Source: an uncultured Christensenella sp. (lineage in GTDB: Bacteria; Bacillota; Clostridia; Christensenellales; UBA1750). Taken from it: a DNA stretch of 63,701 nt. The translations under genes and the position numbers were made by a program. Shown here piece by piece: positions 58,560 through 63,701 of this stretch. The stretch lies in assembly GCA_905193155.1 (NCBI GenBank), contig CAJJNQ010000012.1:1-63701 (forward strand), given 5' to 3'. The notes under the pieces are model-generated. The model was given only the letters and a program-made list of their open reading frames with translations. It was not told the DNA's origin and made no database searches. Within the stretch, counting starts at the first letter, position 1. Each line of letters opens with the position of its first letter.

Positions 58560-59906
58560 AGGAAAATGATCTTTTTATGATCAAACCCATCTGGTGATCC
58601 ATCGGTGCGAAGGAGCACGTCCCATAATGGCTGCGCAACGCAAATTCTGCATTTACACGCACTGAGTTGTTTATTCTGTCCCCGCCTGCGGCCCGAATGC
58701 GGCCTGGTACGCTTATAACATATGCCGTGACGGTTCCCTGCAAAATCTCTATCTTCGTCTGAACTTCGGCGATCCGTCGAAATTGGCTTCCAAGGATTTC
58801 ATCCCGATGTTCCCAGCAGAGCGCTTTGCTCCCTAAGAATGAGCGATGCTGTTCAAGGCATCCGGCGCAGGCTTTGCCGGTTCTGTCGACGAGCAGCACG
58901 AGGGCTTCGAGATGTAGAACAGCCGCGTCAACCCGCACACTGGTGCGGCCATGGGACTGAAGTGCGGCGTGGTCGGAGAGTTTGCAAGGCGATTCGCGGA
59001 CAGGGCACGAAGTTCATGACCGCCATGTACCATGGTATTTCTATCTGCACTAAAAGAGGGAACCCTGCCAACGCCTTTTACGGCGAGCCGCACAACACTG
59101 ATTGGGATAATCCCGAAAATGAGATCGACCCGAATCCCTGTGTTGCCAATCACAGAGTCTTTTCCCCATGCATGGATCGACCGAGCGAGGCGTTTCCGGA
59201 CAGCTGACCGGAAAAACTCAAGGAAGTCATGGCTCAATGCTGCCCGATCTGATGTGGGTCGATTTCGGTTTGAAATACATTCGCGAGGGCTACAAGCGCG
59301 CCTTTCCGGCCTATTATTACAGCAGAACCGCGACCTATGTGCCACCTACAAGTGGCACAATATGGTGGTGGGCCGCAACATCGAAGATCCGGAACAGGGA
59401 AAGCGCGGCGACCTGACGTATAACTTCTGGGTTACCGATATGTCCAAGAACAGCGTGCTGATCCTGAACGTCAGCCCGAAGGCGGACGGAACGATTCCGG
59501 AGAAAGCGCAGCATATCCTCCTTGGGATGGGACGCTGGCTTTCGGTCAACGGTAAGGCGATTTGCGGTACAACTCCGTGGATCATCGCAGGTGAGGGCCC
59601 GACCAAGCTGAAACACGAAGGTGCATTCTCTGATGGCGAGCGGCTGCAATACACGGCTAAGGACCTCCGCCATGTGCTCAACGTGGATACGTTCTATGCC
59701 ATTATGCTGGGATTAACCGGGATGCAGGACGCTGCCGACCGCTCTCATGCCGTGGATCTATCCGGATGAGATCGAGAAGGTTGAACTGCTCGGCGCGGAC
59801 GTTCCTCTTCCCCTTTAAGGAGGGTCTGCACGTGGCTCTGCCGGAAAAACGCTCTTGCGATTATGCCTATGCGCTAAAGATCACCCGCCGCAATATTCTT
59901 CATTAA
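58560..59906 (+). pseudogene. Decayed GH29 alpha-L-fucosidase gene
   Basis: Pieces of a GH29 enzyme are found in successive frames: KFCIYTH then VVYSVPACGPNAAWYAYN near 58640, FGDPSKLASKDFIPMFPAERF near 58770 (shown only in part in the sequence), FKASGAGFAGSVDEQHEGF near 58850, MAQCCPDLMWVDFGLKYI near 59230, YKWHNMVVGRNIEDPEQG near 59345, then NSVLILNVSPKADG, and a C-terminal piece ending at 59906. Several frameshifts, in-frame stops and missing stretches rule out a working product. Alpha-L-fucosidases release fucose from host or plant glycans. The decay appears fairly recent because motifs remain readable. Confidence 0.85.
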
Positions 59907-59920
59907 CTTCTAAGCAATAG

Positions 59921-59961
59921 AAAAAGCCCTGTGGAAATTTCTTCCCACAGAGCATTTTTTG
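59921..59961 (+). terminator. Terminator after the GH29 remnant
   Basis: CCCTGTGGGAAG-like arms (59926-59934 with 59943-59951) form a stem followed by ATTTTTT. It remains from the former gene. Confidence 0.65.
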
Positions 59962-60010
59962 CTTTTTCTATCACAAAGCTGGTCAATCCGAGCTCGCCGC
60001 GCTCCACTTG

Positions 60011-60397
60011 CTACTCTTGCAGCACGCGATAACCTCTCTTTTCAAAGAAGGAACGTGCGTTAATGGAAGCGAGTGTGGTAAACGACGCGCGATGTACACC
60101 TTCCGGTTGATCGCAAAGTACAGTGGCAATGCCCTCGCCCTGATGATCCTTGTGGACATGCAGACGATCCAGATAACCGACTGTGTCCATGTCCGCAGCC
60201 CCGACGATGCAGCCGTCCTCTACCGCTACGACGGCATCGTGCTCCCGAAAGGAACGATCCCACGCAGCAAGATCAACCTGCCCCGTTGCCCAAACATCCA
60301 GCTGCGCCATGGTGCAATCCCGCGCGTTGACGCTGTGAACCGTATCATAGGACAGCTGTGCCAGAACCGGGCCATCGGCGGAGCGGTAAGCTCTCAA
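60011..60397 (-). CDS. GNAT-family N-acetyltransferase
   Basis: The 128-residue protein has LHVHKDHQGEGIATVLCDQ near residue 77, the acetyl-CoA loop, and SINARSFFEKRGY at the end. The only start that keeps the N-terminal strand (RAYRSADGPVLAQL) is a TTG at 60397, nine bases after the proS stop, so translation may be coupled to proS. The substrate is unknown. Confidence 0.8.
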   Translation of the reverse strand: MRAYRSADGPVLAQLSYDTVHSVNARDCTMAQLDVWATGQVDLAAWDRSFREHDAVVAVEDGCIVGAADMDTVGYLDRLHVHKDHQGEGIATVLCDQPEGVHRASFTTLASINARSFFEKRGYRVLQE

Positions 60398-60405
60398 CTC
60401 TATTC

Positions 60406-61851
60406 TTAATACTGCTTGCCGAAGTAGATCAGCTTGGTCGCCTTTTTGCCGCAGCAGACGCAGGTATCGCCAATGGGCGTCTGGTCAAAGGGCATATTGC
60501 GGGTCTTTGCATTGAAGCGCGCCTTGACTTCCAGTTCGCAGGCATCGTCGCCGCACCACATGGCGCGCGCAAAGCCGTCCTGAACCGCTTCGCCAAGCTC
60601 TTCCATATTGGTGACATCCTTGATGTGTGCATCGCGGAAAGCCTTTGCCTTTTCAAACAGGCCCTGCTGAATATCTTCGAGCAGCTCCTGAATATGCTGC
60701 GCAACGTTTTCCATGGGCAGCTGAATTTTTTCCAGCGTATCACGGCGGCAGACGGTGATCACGCCGTTCTCGATATCACGGGGACCAACCTCGATGCGCG
60801 CGGGCACACCTTTCATCTCCCACTCGTTGAACTTCCAGCCGGCGCTGTACGTATCACGATCGTCCACCTTAACGCGGATACCGGCTGACTTGAGCTGCTC
60901 GGCAATCTCGTTGGCTTTGTCCAGTACGCCGGGCTTGTGCGCGGCGATGGGCAAGATAACGGCCTCGATGGGTGCGACCTTGGGGGGCAGCACCAGGCCG
61001 CGGTCGTCGCCATGCACCATGATGATGGCGCCGATCAGACGAGTGGATACGCCCCAGCTGGTCTCCTCGACATACTTCTGCTTGCCGTCCTTATCCAGGA
61101 ACAGGATGTTGAACGCCTTGGAGAAGTTATCGCCGAAGTTGTGGGAAGTACCAGCCTGAAGGGCTTTACCATCGTGCATCATGGCTTCCATAGAGTAGGT
61201 TGCACGCGCACCGGCAAACTTCTCGATATTGGACTTCTGGCCGACGAGCACGGGCACCGCCAGCACATCTTCCGCGAAGGCGCGGTAGACTTCGAGCATC
61301 TGAAGGGTTTCCTCCTGCGCTTCCTCGGCGGTCGCGTGGATGGTATGACCCTCCTGCCACAGGAACTCAGACGTGCGCAGGAAGGGACGGGTGGTCTTTT
61401 CCCAACGCATAACGTTGCACCACTGGTTATACTTCATGGGCAAATCGCGCCAGGACTGCACCCACTTGGCATACATCGTGCAGAAAATGGTCTCCGAAGT
61501 GGGGCGAATGGCCAGGCGCTCGGTCAGCGGCTCGCTGCCGCCCTGCGTGACCCAGGCCACTTCGGGTGCAAAGCCCTCGACGTGTTCCGCCTCCTTCATC
61601 AGCAAAGATTCCGGCAACAGCATGGGCATATAGACATTCTCGTGGCCGGTCTTTTTGAATTCCGCATCCATTTGCTGCTGGATCAGCTCCCAGATGGCAT
61701 AGCCGTAAGGCTTAATGGCCATGCAGCCGCGCACGGGGGCATAATCGACCAGGTCGGTCTTGAGAATGACGTCGGTATACCACTGGGCAAAATCGACGCT
61801 GCGGGGTGTAATTTCCTTGACGAATTCCTGCTGGGACTTGTTCTTGGCCAT
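60406..61851 (-). CDS. proS: Prolyl-tRNA synthetase, short (eukaryote/archaeon-like) type
   Basis: The enzyme charges tRNA-Pro. The 481 residues lack the large editing insertion of the bacterial type, placing it in the short ProS class found in many Clostridia. Motif 2 is CNVMRWEKTTRPFLRTSEFLWQEGHT (given in part, near residue 141). The tail has CVCCGKKATKLIYFGKQY with paired cysteines. The ATG at 61851 follows AAGGAGG. A T-box leader precedes it, so expression should rise when tRNA-Pro is uncharged. Confidence 0.95.
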   Translation of the reverse strand: MAKNKSQQEFVKEITPRSVDFAQWYTDVILKTDLVDYAPVRGCMAIKPYGYAIWELIQQQMDAEFKKTGHENVYMPMLLPESLLMKEAEHVEGFAPEVAWVTQGGSEPLTERLAIRPTSETIFCTMYAKWVQSWRDLPMKYNQWCNVMRWEKTTRPFLRTSEFLWQEGHTIHATAEEAQEETLQMLEVYRAFAEDVLAVPVLVGQKSNIEKFAGARATYSMEAMMHDGKALQAGTSHNFGDNFSKAFNILFLDKDGKQKYVEETSWGVSTRLIGAIIMVHGDDRGLVLPPKVAPIEAVILPIAAHKPGVLDKANEIAEQLKSAGIRVKVDDRDTYSAGWKFNEWEMKGVPARIEVGPRDIENGVITVCRRDTLEKIQLPMENVAQHIQELLEDIQQGLFEKAKAFRDAHIKDVTNMEELGEAVQDGFARAMWCGDDACELEVKARFNAKTRNMPFDQTPIGDTCVCCGKKATKLIYFGKQY

Positions 61852-61875
61852 AAGGCTTTTCCTCCTTGTTCCGGG

Positions 61876-62125
61876 GCGAAAAAAGCTCCGCCCCAACGCA
61901 TTTTGCTCATTGGGGCGAAGCGGATCGGCTTCACGGTACCACCCAAATTCAGTGCGATAAACGCACCCTCCTTTGACGCGCAATAACGCAGCGCAGCGGC
62001 AGGTTTCCCTGCGGCCTTGGGGGACGGGACGCTTTTTCTTACTGCGGCGCACTGCTTTCAGCCAGCGGCAGGCGCTCTCTGCATCACAGAAAACAGATCG
62101 GGCGATTTCCCCTTCATCGGCTTCT
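61876..62125 (-). ncRNA. T-box leader of proS
   Basis: The minus strand carries the T-box core TGGGTGGTACCGTG (61945-61932), followed by a terminator stem (GCTTCGCCCCAATG with CGTTGGGGCGGAGC, 61921-61885) and a T-run (61884-61875). The upstream part has T-box-like AGAGAGC and GCTGAAAG segments of Stem I. The specifier codon should be a proline codon, but I could not fix its position by eye. Confidence 0.88.
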
Positions 62126-62131
62126 TCTATT

Positions 62132-62159
62132 ATTATAGCGCACGGAACACAGTTTGCAA
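62132..62159 (-). promoter_or_regulatory. Promoter of the proS leader
   Basis: On the minus strand TTGCAA (62159-62154) and TATAAT (62137-62132) are 16 bases apart. Transcription would start near 62125. Confidence 0.7.
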
Positions 62160-62187
62160 GCGAAAAAAGCGTTTCTGCGGCAGATTT

Positions 62188-63162
62188 TTACCGCAGCGCC
62201 TTCTCGCGCCAGGTCGCAGCCATGATATAGGATGCCTGCGCCTCGGCTGAAGTGCCCTGAGAGACGAAATTCGGGCAGCCGCATACCTCGTGCAGGATGC
62301 CGAAGCGGTCGATGCTGCCGGAAACCGCTTCAAAGGCCTTTTCGGCATAGGGCAACTCATCGCGCCCCAGCCAACCCTCGATCACGCCGCGGTAAATATA
62401 GACCGACATCATCATCGCAGACGTGCCGTCGATAAACGATGCGGAATCGTCCACAATATCCAAGAAACGGCCGTCCGGTTGCTGATAGCGCAGCAGTGCT
62501 TCTAACACCTCGTTGCCCATCCCGGTCAACTCATGATAAAGTTCGAGCTTTCCTTGCTTCTTGGCCTCGATCGCAACGCGAGCAATGCCCATCAGCGCCC
62601 ATCCATTGCCGGTCGCCCAGCGCAGGCGGCGCACAAACTTGCCCGTTCCAACATCGTAATTATGGAAAAGCAACTTGGTTTCCGGGTCCTGCAAATACTT
62701 GAACAACCCGTAAAGCTGCTTAGCTGCTTCGTCCACATCCCCCATCACGGCGATAAACGGCGGCGCCATGTAGGCAGAGTCCACCCACAGCTGCTGCGGC
62801 GTGAAGTGCTCGTCGAAAGTCACCGTGTTGTGATAAATCACACCGTCCGGCGTGCGGGGCGCCTGCTGCATCAGATAGTCGAACATCTTCTGCGCGCCCT
62901 TTTTATAGAACTCATCGCCCGTCAGCTCCCAGGCACGCAGGCAGACCTCGCCGTTGGCGGCAGGATCGGTCACGGCAATATTGGAATTGATGACGGCAAG
63001 CCGGCCATCCTCCTTCTGACGGAGAATCGCGTCGTGCGCCATAGGCACCCAGACGTTCTCCACGCCCGCTTCATACATTGCCTGTGCACACACGCCCTGT
63101 TCCCAAGGATAGCGCTGAATGGCGAGCATAGCGCCCGCAACGCGCTTTGTCAGTTCATTCAT
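62188..63162 (-). CDS. GH105 unsaturated rhamnogalacturonyl hydrolase-like protein
   Basis: The 324-residue protein matches the GH88/GH105 fold: QRYPWEQGVCAQAMYE near residue 16, QQLWVDSAYMAPPF near 122, RRLRWATGNGWALMG near 178, and DGTSAMMM near 247. GH105 enzymes cleave unsaturated galacturonate from rhamnogalacturonan fragments. There is no signal peptide, so the substrate is imported first. It lies four bases after the sensor kinase gene on the same strand. RhaB would process the rhamnose from this route. Confidence 0.88.
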   Translation of the reverse strand: MNELTKRVAGAMLAIQRYPWEQGVCAQAMYEAGVENVWVPMAHDAILRQKEDGRLAVINSNIAVTDPAANGEVCLRAWELTGDEFYKKGAQKMFDYLMQQAPRTPDGVIYHNTVTFDEHFTPQQLWVDSAYMAPPFIAVMGDVDEAAKQLYGLFKYLQDPETKLLFHNYDVGTGKFVRRLRWATGNGWALMGIARVAIEAKKQGKLELYHELTGMGNEVLEALLRYQQPDGRFLDIVDDSASFIDGTSAMMMSVYIYRGVIEGWLGRDELPYAEKAFEAVSGSIDRFGILHEVCGCPNFVSQGTSAEAQASYIMAATWREKALR

Positions 63163-63166
63163 GGTG

Positions 63167-63701
63167 TTAAGCCTCCCTTTTTTGTTCTACTTTCTCTATT
63201 TCTTCTCTCTGCTCTGGCGTTAAGTCCGCGCGGGGCATGGAGCCCGTAAAGGCCGTTTGCTCGTCGTCACTGGAGACCTCGATGCTGCCGCCGCAACCTT
63301 CCATCAGCTCCCGAACGATGGAAAGTCCCAAACCGTGCCCTGCTGCTTTGGTGGTAAAACCGGTGTTGAAGATGCGCACGCAAATCTGCGGCGGAATCTT
63401 TGGCCCGTTATTGGACACGCAAAAGCCGTAAGTGCGGATATCCTCATAAAGTTCCACCTTGATCTTCGGGCTTTCGCAGCCTTCCAGCGCATCCATTGCA
63501 TTGTCGAGCAGGTTGCCGAGCACGCGGCAGAATTCCCAATCGTTCATCGGCAGCTCGTCATAGGGCGAGGAAACGTCCAACTCCAACTGAATCCCGCGCT
63601 GCTCGGCATTGGCCAGCTTGGCTTGCAGCAGCGCATTGACGGCAGGCTTGGCGGTTTTCATACCAACGGAAAGGCGGTGCATCTGTCCGTAGACCGTCTC
63701 G
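63167..63701 (-). CDS. Sensor histidine kinase, C-terminal part (runs off the window)
   Basis: Only the last 177 residues are in the window. They form a GHKL ATPase domain: CRVLGNLLDNAMDAL is the N-box, SNNGPKIPP the G1 box, FNTGFTTKAAGHGLGLSIVREL the F and G2 boxes. The histidine-containing and sensor parts lie beyond the right edge. The boxes resemble the CitA/DcuS-like or AgrC-like GHKL group. It is the upstream partner of the GH105 gene with only four bases between them. Confidence 0.85.
   Translation of the reverse strand, partial: ETVYGQMHRLSVGMKTAKPAVNALLQAKLANAEQRGIQLELDVSSPYDELPMNDWEFCRVLGNLLDNAMDALEGCESPKIKVELYEDIRTYGFCVSNNGPKIPPQICVRIFNTGFTTKAAGHGLGLSIVRELMEGCGGSIEVSSDDEQTAFTGSMPRADLTPEQREEIEKVEQKREA

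Noticed and set aside
61852..62052. Extra 67 residues in front of ProS
   Set aside because: This frame runs through the T-box terminator and core, which is non-coding leader.

Overview
The window looks like chromosome of an anaerobic, spore-lineage member of the Bacillota, class Clostridia, probably a gut or rumen species. The evidence is gene content and order: miaB / YlbF-like / mutS / mutL / miaA / hfq / YnbB-type lyase; tig / clpP / clpX / lonB; spoIIAA-spoIIAB; cwlD; a LexA with a Bacillus-type operator; a T-box leader on proS. Several enzymes for plant or host glycans (GH10, GH105, a broken GH29 fucosidase, rhamnulokinase) fit a gut habitat. I cannot name the genus from sequence alone.

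Layout. 1-3336: two small membrane proteins, an ABC ATPase and a secreted protein, in tight order on the plus strand. 3339-3944: first of three deleted copies of one insertion sequence. 4056-14377: plus-strand housekeeping block (hisS, miaB, YlbF-like, mutS, mutL, miaA, hfq, PLP lyase). 14449-17932: minus-strand lexA, tyrosine recombinase, rnhA, proC and tRNA-Trp, with a small Cys-rich gene divergent from lexA. 18026-18435: second IS copy. 18495-26487: mntP, spoIIAB, spoIIAA, a class A PBP, an SH3 exoprotein, an ECF sigma factor with its probable anti-sigma partner, proA and tRNA-Leu. 26557-27160: third IS copy. 27270-37223: an enolase-superfamily dehydratase, a kinase, a membrane protein, a small alarmone-type hydrolase, an operon of ManA-like isomerase + ADP-ribosylglycohydrolase + polysaccharide deacetylase, an Rrf2 regulator, a DUF362 ferredoxin protein and an acetyltransferase. 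37307-44264: an AbrB-ABC cassette and the lonB-clpX-clpP-tig protein quality block. 44490-50122: small orphan protein, rhaB, cwlD, CapA-like protein and a sugar-binding lipoprotein. 50317-56784: MFS transporter, a heterodimeric ABC exporter and a leaderless GH10 enzyme. 56840-63701: GNAT, ferredoxin-type aldo/keto reductase, a decayed GH29 gene, proS under a T-box, GH105 and the C-terminal half of a sensor kinase.

The genes do not form one large unknown system. The strongest unusual signals are: (i) three non-autonomous copies of one IS, two sharing the same internal deletion, each bounded by unusually long direct repeats (15-26 bp) and carrying a fold-back stem over the transposase start; (ii) a spoIIAA-spoIIAB pair without sigF behind it; (iii) a long stem covering the ribosome binding site of cwlD; (iv) a forespore-sigma-like promoter before lonB; (v) an isomerase / ADP-ribosylglycohydrolase / deacetylase operon. 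All coordinates and motifs were read by eye; no alignment or database search was run.
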